64,000 nucleotides of DNA, from the NCBI RefSeq assembly GCF_026626705.1, contig NZ_JAPNKC010000001.1:11494001-11558000 (forward strand). The letters are read 5' to 3'. The stretch is from Pyxidicoccus sp. MSG2. GTDB taxonomy: Bacteria > Myxococcota > Myxococcia > Myxococcales > Myxococcaceae. Below are positions 7,212 to 15,854 of this stretch, in pieces (position 1 is the stretch's first letter; the number at the start of each line of letters is the position of its first letter). The notes below the pieces were generated by a model that searched no databases, was not told the DNA's origin, and worked only from the letters and a program-made list of their open reading frames with translations. The translations under genes and the position numbers were made by a program.

Positions 7212-9230
7212 ATGGATGAACACGGCATGTCCGATCGCCAGACCGTTGGCGGCAGGTACGTCCTGGAGCGACGCATCGCCGGTGGCGGCATGGGCACCAT
7301 CTGGGTGGCGTTGGATCCCAAGCTCCAGCGTCACGTGGCGATGAAGCTGATGGCGTCCCACTGTGCCCCGGCTCCGCTCGCGCGCCAGCAGTTCGAGTGG
7401 GAGGCGCAGGCCATTGCCCGGCTGCAGAACCCGCACGTCATCCAGGTCCACGACTGCGACCTGTCCGGCGACACGCCCTACATCGTGATGGAGCTGCTCG
7501 ACGGGGAGGACCTGGAGGCGCTCCTCAACCGCCGCGAGCGGCTGTCCCTGGCCATGGTGGACCGGGTCCTCACCCAGGCGGCCCGCGCGCTGACGGCCGC
7601 CCACGCCGCCGGCGTCATCCACCGCGACCTCAAGCCCGCGAACATCTTCCTCGCCCGCTCCGCCAGCGGCGAGCTGGTGAAGGTGCTCGACTTCGGGCTC
7701 GCGCTCCTGATGTCCGGGGGCGCGGCGAAGCCCCACCCGGACGAGGAGATGGCGGGCACGCCCCGCTACATGAGCCCGGAGCAGTTGCGCGGCATCGAGC
7801 CCCGGTTGGACCACCGCTGCGACCTCTGGGCGCTGGCCGTCGTCGCGTACCGCGCGCTCACCGGGCAGCACCCGTTCGCCCTCGAGTCCCTGCGGCAGAT
7901 GCGCCTGGGCCAGGTGCCCCCGCCGCCTCCGCCGCCCTCCAGCATCGTCCCCGAGCTGGGCGCGGAGGTGGACGCCTTCTTCGCGCGCGCGTTGGACCCG
8001 GAGCCCTCGAAGCGCTACCAGTCCGCGCACGAGCTGGCCGCGGCCTTCACCTCGCGCGTGGACGCGGGCCGCCCGTCGCGCCCGGCGAAGGTGCTGGTGG
8101 TGGACGACGAGCCGGACATCGTCGTGCTGATGGAGCAGAGCTTCCGCAAGCAGATCCGCCGCTCCGTCTACCAGTTCCTCTTCGCCGCGGACGGTGAAGA
8201 GGCGCTGGAGCAGCTGCGCCAGCACCCCGACGTCCAGGTCGTCCTCTGCGACATCAACATGCCGCGCATGGACGGGCTCACCTTCCTGTCGCGCGTGGGC
8301 GAGGTCAGCTCGTTGACGCGGGTGATCATCGTGTCGGCCTACGGCGACATGAACAACATCCGCACGGCGATGAACCGCGGCGCCTACGACTTCATCACCA
8401 AGCCCATCGACTTCCCGGACCTGGAGACGACGCTCGTCAAGACGCTGAAGCACGTGCGCGAGCTGCGCAGCACCATCCGCTCCACGGAGGAGAACGGCCT
8501 GCTGCGCATGTTCGTCCCCGGCGGTGTGCTGGAGCGGCTGCCTCCGCTGCTGCAGGGCTCGGACGCGCTGGCGGGGGAGCGGGTGGAGGGCTCGGTGGTG
8601 TTCGTCGACGTGGACGCCTTCACCCCGGTGCTCCACCAGGAGCCACCCGCGGAGTCGCTGCGCCGGCTCAACGCCAACTTCGAGGCCATCGTCCCGGAGG
8701 TGCTGTCGCGGGGCGGTACGGTGGACAAGTTCATCGGGGACGCCGTCATGGCCGTCTTCCGGGGGCCGGGCCACGCGGACCGCGCGCAGGAGGCGTGCAT
8801 CGCCATCCGCCGGCAGCTCGGCACGCTGGCGGACCGCGGCGGCGAGAGCGCCCCGTACGCCCACGGCGTCTGCATCGGCCTGGACTCGGGAGAGCTGGTG
8901 TCCGGCAGCATCGGTGCCAAGGCCTCGGGCCGGCTGGACTACACGGTGCTGGGCGACGTGGTGAACACCGCCTCGCGCCTCGCCGCCGTGGCCGTGCGGG
9001 GACAGGTGCTGGTCAGCGCCCGTGCTCGTGAGCTGGCGAAGCAGCCCTTCGAGTACACGCCCCTGGGCGAGCAGGCCCTGCACGGGGCGGGTGCGCCGGT
9101 GGCCGTCTTCGAGTTGGTGCGCCGCGAAGGCGACACCCGCGTGGCCCCGGACGAGGCCACGCCCTTCGTGCCGTCCCAGCCCCACGACGAGCCGGGGACG
9201 GCGGTGCGGGCGGCCGGGCCCTCCCGATAG
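7212..9230 (+). CDS. Ser/Thr kinase - receiver - class III adenylate cyclase fusion
   Basis: 672 residues carrying three signalling enzymes in a row. Kinase (about 14-275): AGGGMG loop, VAMK lysine (about 43), HRDLKPAN (about 136), DFG, SPEQ. Receiver (about 292-410): acidic pair VVDDEPD, phospho-acceptor Asp in LCDINMP (about 347), Ser in VSAYG, Lys in TKPID. Class III cyclase (about 455-650): metal aspartates in FVDVDAF and IGDAV, the purine-specifying Lys in DKFIGD and Asp in DYTVLGD (both ATP-type), and the NTASR transition-state residues. All key residues are present. No membrane segment. Start ATG 7212 or 7227. Stop lies 22 bases from the converging Hsp70 gene. Confidence 0.9.
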   Translation: MDEHGMSDRQTVGGRYVLERRIAGGGMGTIWVALDPKLQRHVAMKLMASHCAPAPLARQQFEWEAQAIARLQNPHVIQVHDCDLSGDTPYIVMELLDGEDLEALLNRRERLSLAMVDRVLTQAARALTAAHAAGVIHRDLKPANIFLARSASGELVKVLDFGLALLMSGGAAKPHPDEEMAGTPRYMSPEQLRGIEPRLDHRCDLWALAVVAYRALTGQHPFALESLRQMRLGQVPPPPPPPSSIVPELGAEVDAFFARALDPEPSKRYQSAHELAAAFTSRVDAGRPSRPAKVLVVDDEPDIVVLMEQSFRKQIRRSVYQFLFAADGEEALEQLRQHPDVQVVLCDINMPRMDGLTFLSRVGEVSSLTRVIIVSAYGDMNNIRTAMNRGAYDFITKPIDFPDLETTLVKTLKHVRELRSTIRSTEENGLLRMFVPGGVLERLPPLLQGSDALAGERVEGSVVFVDVDAFTPVLHQEPPAESLRRLNANFEAIVPEVLSRGGTVDKFIGDAVMAVFRGPGHADRAQEACIAIRRQLGTLADRGGESAPYAHGVCIGLDSGELVSGSIGAKASGRLDYTVLGDVVNTASRLAAVAVRGQVLVSARARELAKQPFEYTPLGEQALHGAGAPVAVFELVRREGDTRVAPDEATPFVPSQPHDEPGTAVRAAGPSR

Positions 9231-9252
9231 CAGCGGGGGAGGGCAGGGCGCT

Positions 9253-10773
9253 TCAGCTCTGCGTCACCCGCACCGTGGTCTTCATCTCCTTGCCCGTGGA
9301 CGGATCACGCGCGCGCATGGTGAGGATGCCTTCCACGTTCACGTCGAAGGTGATCTCCACCTGCACGCCGCCGGCGCGGGCCTGCTGGATGCCGGAGAAG
9401 GTGAACTCGCCGAGCAGGTCATTGCGCGCCACCAGATCGTGGTCGCCCTGGTAGATGCGCATGGCCAGCTCGGTCTGGTTGTCCATGCTGGTGGTGGCCA
9501 GCAGTTGCTTGGCGTTGGGGATGGGCGCGTTGCGCGGGAAGACGGTGTGGAACGCGCCGCCCGCCTTCTCCAGGCCGATGGCCATGGGAATCACGTCCAG
9601 CAGCTGGATGCGCAGGTTGGTGTCGTCCTGCAGCGAGTGCGCGTAGAGCGCCGCGCCAATGGCGACGGCCTCGTCCGGGTGCACGCCCTTGCTGGGCGGC
9701 TTGCCGAAGAACTTCGTCAGCCGGTCCTGGACGATGGGCATGCGCGTCTGCCCGCCCACCAGCATCACCTCGTCGACGTCCTTCGTGGACAGCCCGGAGT
9801 CCACCAGCACGCGCGCCACCATCTGCAGCGTGCGGTCCACGAGCTGGTTGGTGAGCTGCTCCAGCATCTTCCGGGTGAACTTCATCTCGATGTTCAGGGG
9901 CTGGCCCTGCGACGTCATCGTGATGAAGGGGATGTTGAACGGCACCTCCTCGCGCGCGGAGAGGTCGATCTTGGTGCGCTCGGCCAGGTCCTTGATGCGC
10001 TGCATGGCCACCGGATCCGTGGCCAGGTCGATGCCCGTCTTGGCCGCGAAGTCCTTGAGGACGTGGTGGATGATGGCGTTGTCGAAGTCGATGCCGCCCA
10101 GGAAGACGTCGCCGCCGGTGGACTTCACCTCGAAGACCCTGTCGCGGATCTCGATGATGGACACGTCGAACGTGCCGCCGCCCAGGTCGTAGATGACGAC
10201 CTTCTCCTTGAGCCCCTTGCCCACGCCGTACGCCAGCGCCGCGGCGGTGGGCTCGTTGATGATGCGCACCACCTCCAGGTCGATGAGCTTCCCCGCGTCC
10301 TTCACCGACTGGCGCTGCCTGTCATTGAAGTAGGCGGGGACCGTCACGACGGCCCGCTTGATGGGCATCTTCAGGTAGTTGGAGGCGACCTCGCGGATCT
10401 TCGCCAGGATCTTGGCGCTGATCTCCTGGAGGGTGAACTCCTTCTTCCCCACGTCCAGGGTGACGTCGTTCTTCTTGCCGGGGCGCAGGTTGTACGCCAC
10501 GACCTTCTTCATCGTCTCCACGACTTCGCTGCCGTAGGGCCGGCCCACCAGGCGCTTCGCACCGTAGACGGTGTTGCGCGGGTTGAGCTGCCACTGGCGC
10601 TTGGCCTCGTAGCCGATCAGCTCGTTCCCCTTGTCGTCGATCGCGAAGATGGAGGGGATGGTGTACTCGCCCCCCTTGTAGGGGATGAGCTTGACGTTCC
10701 CGCTGTCCTCGACAATGGCCGCGCACGAATTCGTCGTGCCGAGGTCGATGCCGATGATGGGCTCCTTGTGCAT
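9253..10773 (-). CDS. Hsp70/DnaK family protein lacking the C-terminal lid
   Basis: 506 residues, against about 610-640 for DnaK. The ATPase domain is complete (IDLGTTNS near the N-terminus, VPAYFNDRQRQ, NEPTAAALAYG, DLGGGTFDVS, GGQTRMPIVQ), as is the beta-sandwich peptide-binding domain (DVIPMAIGLE to TMRARDPSTG). The protein ends directly after the sandwich, so the helical lid and the C-terminal EEVD-like tail are missing. It is not linked to dnaJ or grpE. It could be a specialised Hsp70, as SglK is for social motility in M. xanthus, but I do not claim that identity. Confidence 0.88.
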   Translation of the reverse strand: MHKEPIIGIDLGTTNSCAAIVEDSGNVKLIPYKGGEYTIPSIFAIDDKGNELIGYEAKRQWQLNPRNTVYGAKRLVGRPYGSEVVETMKKVVAYNLRPGKKNDVTLDVGKKEFTLQEISAKILAKIREVASNYLKMPIKRAVVTVPAYFNDRQRQSVKDAGKLIDLEVVRIINEPTAAALAYGVGKGLKEKVVIYDLGGGTFDVSIIEIRDRVFEVKSTGGDVFLGGIDFDNAIIHHVLKDFAAKTGIDLATDPVAMQRIKDLAERTKIDLSAREEVPFNIPFITMTSQGQPLNIEMKFTRKMLEQLTNQLVDRTLQMVARVLVDSGLSTKDVDEVMLVGGQTRMPIVQDRLTKFFGKPPSKGVHPDEAVAIGAALYAHSLQDDTNLRIQLLDVIPMAIGLEKAGGAFHTVFPRNAPIPNAKQLLATTSMDNQTELAMRIYQGDHDLVARNDLLGEFTFSGIQQARAGGVQVEITFDVNVEGILTMRARDPSTGKEMKTTVRVTQS

Positions 10774-11049
10774 CGTACTTGGACTCCGGGGTGGGGGGGC
10801 CGCAGGGAGGAAGAATGGACGCTATCTCACCGCGAACACCTGCGCGAGTATGCTTACACCCTGGTCCCCTGCTCCCCCGGGTGGGAGGCATGGCCCCTCG
10901 CCAGGGTGGACCGCGTGGCCCCGAACAGACGCCCTGACGGGGGCTGGACATCCGCGCGGCCGGCGGAAAAGTTCGTGGCGTGACGGGGCCGTGCGGCCGT
11001 CCGGCGCCATGGCTAGATCGAACTGACCCCGTACCGAGGAGAGACACCC

Positions 11050-13296
11050 GTGGACGCGAAGGGCTATCTGCAGGAAGTGGGCGCGCAGGTGAACGCCGAC
11101 TTCGTCAAGAACCGGTCGATCCTGTCCTTCGAGGAATACCTCTCCCTGTTCTTCAACGACCCGAAGGCCCAGGCGCGCAATGCCGCCCAGTACCTGCGGG
11201 ACGTGATGGACCACTTCGGCACGGTGACGGCGCCGCATCCCACCGGCACCATCCGGCGCTTCAAGGTGTTCGACGCCCCGGGGGGCGACAAGGGCGACCG
11301 GGTGGCCGGCCAGGAGGAGGTGCAGAATTCCATCTACCGCCTGCTCGGCAACTTCGTGCGCGCCGGCCGCATCAACAAGCTCATCCTCCTGCACGGCCCC
11401 AACGGCAGCGCCAAGTCCACCCTCGTCAACGCCCTCAAGGAGGGCATGGAGGCGTACTCGCGGCAGCCGCAGGGGGCGCTCTACCGCATCGCCTGGGTCT
11501 TCCCGTCGGAGAAGCTCATCAAGGGCTCCATCGGCTTCGGCGAGCGCGACACCGGCCAGGAGGAGGTGACCACCTACGCGCACCTGGACGCGGAGTCCAT
11601 CGACCTGCGGATGCCGTGCGAGCTCAGGGACCACCCGCTCTTCGCAGTGCCGCCAGGCGAGCGTCGCAAGCTCCTGGAGACCGCCCTCAAGAAGAAGGGG
11701 CTGGGCAACGGGGACGGGGAGACGGGCGACTTCATCCTCTCCGACTACGTGCGGGACGGGGAGCTGTGCTCCAAGTGCCGCCGCATCTACACCGCGCTGC
11801 TCAACTCGTACGGCGGGGACTGGCTGAAGGTGATGCGCCACGTCCAGGTGGAGCGCTTCTACGTCTCGCGCCGCTACCAGGTGGGCACGGTGACGGTGGA
11901 GCCGCAGATGAGCGTGGACGCCATGGTCCAGCAGATCACCGCGGACCGCACCCAGCTCAACGTGCCCGCCCCCCTGCACAGCACCGTCCTCTACGAGCCG
12001 CACGGCCCCCTGGTCCACGCCAACCGGGGCCTCATCGAGTACGCGGACCTGCTCAAGCGGCCGCTGGAGGCCTTCAAGTACCTGCTCGGCTTCAGCGAGA
12101 CGGGCGAGGTGCCATTGGAGCCCTTCGTCCTCCAGTTGGACGAGGTGCTCATCGCCTCCGCCAACGAGAAGCACCTGGGCGCCTTCAAGGAACTGCCGGA
12201 CTTCGCGTCCTTCAAGGGGCGCATCGAGCTGGTCCGCGTGCCGTACCTGCGCCGCTACCGGACGGAGCAGCAGATCTACGACGCGCAGATCACCGCGACC
12301 ACCGTGGGCAAGCACGTGGCACCCCACGCCACGGAGGTCGCCTCCATGTGGGCCGTGCTCACCCGCCTGAAGAAGCCCATTCCGGATCGCTACCCCAACG
12401 ACGTGAAGGAGCTCATCGACCACGTCACGCCGGTGGAGAAGCTGCACCTCTACGAGGAGGGCGCCCCGCCGGACCGGCTGAGCCTGGCCAACACCAAGGA
12501 GCTCAAGAAGCTGCGCGAGGAGCTCTTCACGGAGTCGGACGCGTACCCCAACTACGAGGGCCGCTCGGGCGCCAGCGCGCGCGAAATCAAGACGGCGCTG
12601 TTCAACGCCGCGCAGAACCCGGACTACAAGTGCCTCAACGCCCTGGCCGTGCTGGAGGAGCTGGAGGCCATCTGCAAGGACAAGAGCGTCTACGAGTTCC
12701 TCCTGCAGGAGGTGGTGGACGGCTACCACGACCATGACGCCTTCGTGCGCGTGGCGGAGGCCGAGTACCTGGACCGGGTGGACGGCGAGGTCCGCGAGTC
12801 CATGGGCCTGGTCTCCGAGGGGCAGTACCGCGAGCTGGTGGAGCGCTACATCCAGAACGTCAGCCACTGGGTGCGCGGCGAGAAGATGCGCAACCGCATC
12901 ACCGGGGAGATGGAGAAGCCGGACGAGCAGCGCATGGCCGAGGTGGAGGCCATCGTCATGCCCAGGGGCGAGGAGGCCGCCGAGTTCCGCCGAGGCCTCA
13001 TCTCCGCCATCGGCGCGCACCGGCTGGACAATCCGGACCTGGAGATCGACTACCCGCGCATCTTCCCGGACATGTTCCGGCGCCTGAGGGACCACTACTT
13101 CGAGGAGCGCAAGCGGGTGCTGCGCAAGAACAAGGAGAACGTCCTCAAGTACCTCTCCGAGGACCGCAACCAGCTCACCCCGCGCGAGCAGACGCAGGTG
13201 CAGAGCACGCTCAAGACGATGTCGGAGCGCTACGGCTACTGCGAGTTCTGCGCGAAGGACGCCATCCTGTTCCTGATGAAGAAGCGCTACGGGTGA
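11050..13296 (+). CDS. PrkA/YeaG-family AAA+ serine protein kinase, enlarged
   Basis: 748 residues; PrkA and YeaG are about 630-650. Walker A is GPNGSAKST (about 117-125) in the N-terminal AAA+ domain, preceded by the family block SFEEYLSLF; the C-terminal PrkA region follows. Extra material includes a CSKC pair (about residue 240) and a terminal CEFC pair (about 731). These four cysteines could bind a metal, which is my inference. GTG start after GAGGAGA. The usual partners (yeaH and spoVR/ycgB) are not adjacent. Family members act in stress and starvation responses. Confidence 0.88.
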   Translation: MDAKGYLQEVGAQVNADFVKNRSILSFEEYLSLFFNDPKAQARNAAQYLRDVMDHFGTVTAPHPTGTIRRFKVFDAPGGDKGDRVAGQEEVQNSIYRLLGNFVRAGRINKLILLHGPNGSAKSTLVNALKEGMEAYSRQPQGALYRIAWVFPSEKLIKGSIGFGERDTGQEEVTTYAHLDAESIDLRMPCELRDHPLFAVPPGERRKLLETALKKKGLGNGDGETGDFILSDYVRDGELCSKCRRIYTALLNSYGGDWLKVMRHVQVERFYVSRRYQVGTVTVEPQMSVDAMVQQITADRTQLNVPAPLHSTVLYEPHGPLVHANRGLIEYADLLKRPLEAFKYLLGFSETGEVPLEPFVLQLDEVLIASANEKHLGAFKELPDFASFKGRIELVRVPYLRRYRTEQQIYDAQITATTVGKHVAPHATEVASMWAVLTRLKKPIPDRYPNDVKELIDHVTPVEKLHLYEEGAPPDRLSLANTKELKKLREELFTESDAYPNYEGRSGASAREIKTALFNAAQNPDYKCLNALAVLEELEAICKDKSVYEFLLQEVVDGYHDHDAFVRVAEAEYLDRVDGEVRESMGLVSEGQYRELVERYIQNVSHWVRGEKMRNRITGEMEKPDEQRMAEVEAIVMPRGEEAAEFRRGLISAIGAHRLDNPDLEIDYPRIFPDMFRRLRDHYFEERKRVLRKNKENVLKYLSEDRNQLTPREQTQVQSTLKTMSERYGYCEFCAKDAILFLMKKRYG

Positions 13297-13435
13297 AACA
13301 CACCTTCGCATGAGCGGGCAGGCGGACGGGGCCACGCCGGACGCCTGCTTCCAATGCCGGGAGAGGCCCGGGATGATTCGGGCTGCAAATGAGTTGAACC
13401 TCGCAGCGCAGCCGTCCCCCCTCGCCGGAGAGTCG

Positions 13436-14314
13436 ATGAGCCGCTTCTTCCCGGGTGTCCCCGCCCTGCTTGCCCTCGTGTCTTGCGCCAGCGCTCCCTC
13501 GCAGCCGGCCGCCAGCGCTCCCGCGCCCCTGGCGGCTCCGGTCGTGGAGCGTGTCGTCGCGAAGGTCGAGGCCCCGCGTCCCTCGCGCAAGGAGCAGGTG
13601 CGGCGCATCCTCCCGCACAACGTACGGCTGCAGATTGCGGAAGGCGGCAAGGCGCGCAGCACCGCGTCGGGCGTGGTGGTGGGCTCCGAGCGTGACGAGC
13701 AGGGCAGGGCGGTGGCCTGGGTCGTCACCAACGCGCACGCGGTGGAGATGGACCACCTGAAGGACCCCGTGCTGCACGTGCTGGTGGACCGCCAGGGCGA
13801 CGTGCTCGAGCACACCGGCGAAGTGGCGGCCACGGGCCACGTGCCGGAGCTGGACCTGGCGCTGGTGCGCGTGCCGGGCCTGGAGCTGCCGGCGGTGGAA
13901 TTGGCGGACGACGCGGAGCTGGAACTGGGCGAGGACGTCGTGGTCGCGGCGTCCCCCTTCGGCCGCGCGCTGTCGCTGTCCGGCGGCATGCTGTCCCAGG
14001 TGGAGTGGGACAAGGAGACGAAGCGCCCGAAGATGGTGAAGACGGATGCGCCCATCGGCTACGGCGCGTCGGGCGGCGGCATCTTCAGCCTGGAGACGGG
14101 CCGGCTGCTGGCCATCGTCGAGGGCTACCGCACCGCGAAGGTGGACTTCGCGGTGCAGGAGCAGAACTACAGCTTCGACGTGCCCATGCCCGGTGAGACG
14201 TTCGCCGCGCCCAGCGCCAAGGTGCGCCAGTTCCTCCAGGGAAAGGGCTTCGCGCGGCTGCTCGAGCGCGCGGCCGCCACCGAGGGCGGCGTGGCGCAGG
14301 CGGCCGGGCGTTAG
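13436..14314 (+). CDS. trypsin-like serine protease, predicted lipoprotein
   Basis: 292 residues. A type II signal peptide ends in the lipobox ALVSC (Cys17). The catalytic triad is visible: His in TNAHAV (about 98), Asp in ELDLALV (about 139), Ser in GASGGG (about 211). No PDZ domain, so it is a short DegP/trypsin-2 relative anchored to the envelope. ATG 13436 follows CGGAGAG by 6 bases; two earlier in-frame ATGs (13310, 13373) would bury the lipobox. It follows prkA by 139 bases on the same strand. Confidence 0.85.
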   Translation: MSRFFPGVPALLALVSCASAPSQPAASAPAPLAAPVVERVVAKVEAPRPSRKEQVRRILPHNVRLQIAEGGKARSTASGVVVGSERDEQGRAVAWVVTNAHAVEMDHLKDPVLHVLVDRQGDVLEHTGEVAATGHVPELDLALVRVPGLELPAVELADDAELELGEDVVVAASPFGRALSLSGGMLSQVEWDKETKRPKMVKTDAPIGYGASGGGIFSLETGRLLAIVEGYRTAKVDFAVQEQNYSFDVPMPGETFAAPSAKVRQFLQGKGFARLLERAAATEGGVAQAAGR

Positions 14315-14372
14315 GCAGCCCACGAAGCGGGCTCCGGGGCCGTCCGGGCCCCGGTGGAGAACTGGAATCCCG

Positions 14373-14400
14373 TCCCGGCCGGGTTACACCCCGGCCGGGA
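14373..14400 (+). promoter_or_regulatory. hairpin overlapping the Shine-Dalgarno of the dCMP deaminase gene
   Basis: TCCCGGCCGGG (14373-14383) pairs perfectly with 14390-14400 around a 6-base loop. The right arm ends inside the GGGAGG ribosome-binding site. A second, smaller GGGGCC/GGCCCC hairpin lies just upstream (about 14336-14352). It may end the protease transcript or limit translation of the next gene. Confidence 0.45.
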
Positions 14401-14407
14401 GGTAGGG

Positions 14408-14860
14408 ATGTCCGGACGCGTTTCGTGGGATCAGTACTTCATGGACATCGCGAAGCAGGTGGCCACGCGGGCCACGTGTGATCGCAAGCACGTGGGCGCC
14501 GTCATCGTGCGCGGAAGGACAATCCTTTCCACGGGCTACAACGGCTCCATCCGCGGCCTGCCGCACTGCGACGACGTGGGCCACATGATGGAGAACGGCC
14601 ACTGCGTGGCCACCGTCCACGCCGAGGCCAACGCCATCATCCAGTCGGCCACCAACGGCGTCAGTATCGACGGGGCGACCATCTACACCACCGCCAGCCC
14701 CTGCTGGCCGTGCTTCAAGCTGATCGCCAACGCGGGCCTGGTGCGCATCGTCTTCGGCGAGTTCTACCGGGACCCGCGCATCTTCGAGTTCGCCGCCCGG
14801 CTCAAGCTCGAGCTCGTCGGCCTGGGCGAGGCCGCGCGCCCCCCGCCGACGACGGCGTGA
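14408..14860 (+). CDS. dCMP deaminase (ComEB-type)
   Basis: 150 residues. The enzyme deaminates dCMP to dUMP, feeding thymidylate synthesis. The zinc site is visible as HAEANAI (His/Glu about 72-74) and TASPCWPC (Cys about 98 and 101); the N-terminal WDQYFMDIAKQVATRATCDR and GYNGSIRGLPHCDD are family signatures. GGAGG lies 5-6 bases before the ATG. A SD-overlapping hairpin precedes it. A riboflavin-type deaminase is less likely given the CDR and GYNG motifs. Confidence 0.9.
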   Translation: MSGRVSWDQYFMDIAKQVATRATCDRKHVGAVIVRGRTILSTGYNGSIRGLPHCDDVGHMMENGHCVATVHAEANAIIQSATNGVSIDGATIYTTASPCWPCFKLIANAGLVRIVFGEFYRDPRIFEFAARLKLELVGLGEAARPPPTTA

Positions 14861-15010
14861 ATCGTACCTTCGTCCAATGCCAAACACCGGGCCGCCCGCG
14901 CTGATCGCGGATGGCCCGGATTCGTCGGCTGACGGACACTCGGGAGCCCCTCCAAGTGGGCGTCCCTCCACGGGAATTTGCCGCTTCCGGCAAGAATTAC
15001 CGACCCAGGG

Positions 15011-15039
15011 TTGACGTTCCGGAAGGGGCTCCCTAACTC
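15011..15039 (+). promoter_or_regulatory. sigma-70-type promoter for the HK-like/NtrC pair
   Basis: TTGACG (15011-15016) and TAACTC (15034-15039) are 17 bases apart, about 57 bases before the TTG start at 15096. The -35 is near consensus, the -10 moderate. Confidence 0.45.
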
Positions 15040-15095
15040 TTGGCACCGGTAAGGGCGGCGGCGTTGGAAGGCGGCAAAAACCCGAGGAGTTTCCG

Positions 15096-15773
15096 TTGGT
15101 TAGCTCGACGGCTGTGTCCAGTTCCGCACCTTCTGTCCAGGAGTCGGTGGACCCCATGGTGGGCGCGGCCCGCTATGGCGCGGTCCCCACGCTGATGGAC
15201 AGCCTGATGCACGACGTGCGCAACCCGCTGAACGCGCTCGCCATCCACCTGGAAGTCCTGTCGGAGAAGCTGAAGGCGGAGACGGGGCAGGTGCCTCCGT
15301 CGCAGGAGAAGAACCTCAAGGCCATGCGCGATCAGATCCAGCGCGTGGACGGCATCCTGAAGTTGTTCTCCGAGTTCGTGGTCCACCGCGTCGCGACGCC
15401 GGGTGAGGCCGACCTGTCCGAGGCCACCACACGCGCGCTGGGCGTGCTGGGCCACGAGGGCCGCAAGCGCCGGGTGCAGGTGCAGTCGGCGGTGGAGGCC
15501 GGGGTGCGGGTGCGGCTGCCGGACACGTCGGACGTGGGCTTCTTCCTCGTGCAGTCGCTGCTGCGCGCCTTCCGACGGGCGGAAGGGGGCGGGTCGGTGC
15601 GGGTGCTGGTGCGCGCGGACGGGCCCCATGCGGTGCTGGAGGTGGAGGACTCGGGCAGCGCGGCCGAGCCCATGCCGGAGGTGGTGGCGGCGCTGGAGCT
15701 GCGCTGTGCGCAGCTGGGCGTGGAGCCGCAGATCCGCGGCGGTCAGTGCCGGCTGGTGTTCCCTCGCGGCTAG
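15096..15773 (+). CDS. degenerate histidine-kinase-like protein (possible phosphotransferase)
   Basis: 225 residues, cytoplasmic. The dimerisation helix has an intact H box, LMHDVRNPLNAL (His about 39), followed by a second helix (about 70-95). The C-terminal part has the size and strand pattern of an HATPase domain but lacks the N-box Asn (SLLRAF), has only a remnant of the G1 box (VEDSGSA) and no GLGL box, so ATP binding looks lost. This resembles Spo0B/ChpT-type phosphotransferases. TTG start 6 bases after GAGGAG. It lies 81 bases upstream of a sigma-54 response regulator, its obvious candidate partner. Confidence 0.75.
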   Translation: MVSSTAVSSSAPSVQESVDPMVGAARYGAVPTLMDSLMHDVRNPLNALAIHLEVLSEKLKAETGQVPPSQEKNLKAMRDQIQRVDGILKLFSEFVVHRVATPGEADLSEATTRALGVLGHEGRKRRVQVQSAVEAGVRVRLPDTSDVGFFLVQSLLRAFRRAEGGGSVRVLVRADGPHAVLEVEDSGSAAEPMPEVVAALELRCAQLGVEPQIRGGQCRLVFPRG

Positions 15774-15854
15774 AGCGCCGTTCCTGGCTCACGGCGGCGT
15801 CTTTTTCGGATTCAGACAACTTCGCGTCACGACGCAGTACGGGAGGTCTTCATC

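Noticed and set aside
8384-8920. reverse-strand and other-frame open frames inside the kinase-receiver-cyclase gene
   Set aside because: Ser/Arg-rich composition without motifs; artefacts of high GC content.
10822-14055. very long reverse-strand open frame opposite prkA and the protease
   Set aside because: A GC-skew shadow: repetitive Arg/Leu/Ala/His composition and no family motif, while the forward genes have clear motifs and starts.
15039-15056. sigma-54 promoter (TGGCAC-like) before the HK-like gene
   Set aside because: TTGGCACC is present but the -12 GC element is not at the right spacing; a sigma-70-type pair at 15011-15039 fits better.
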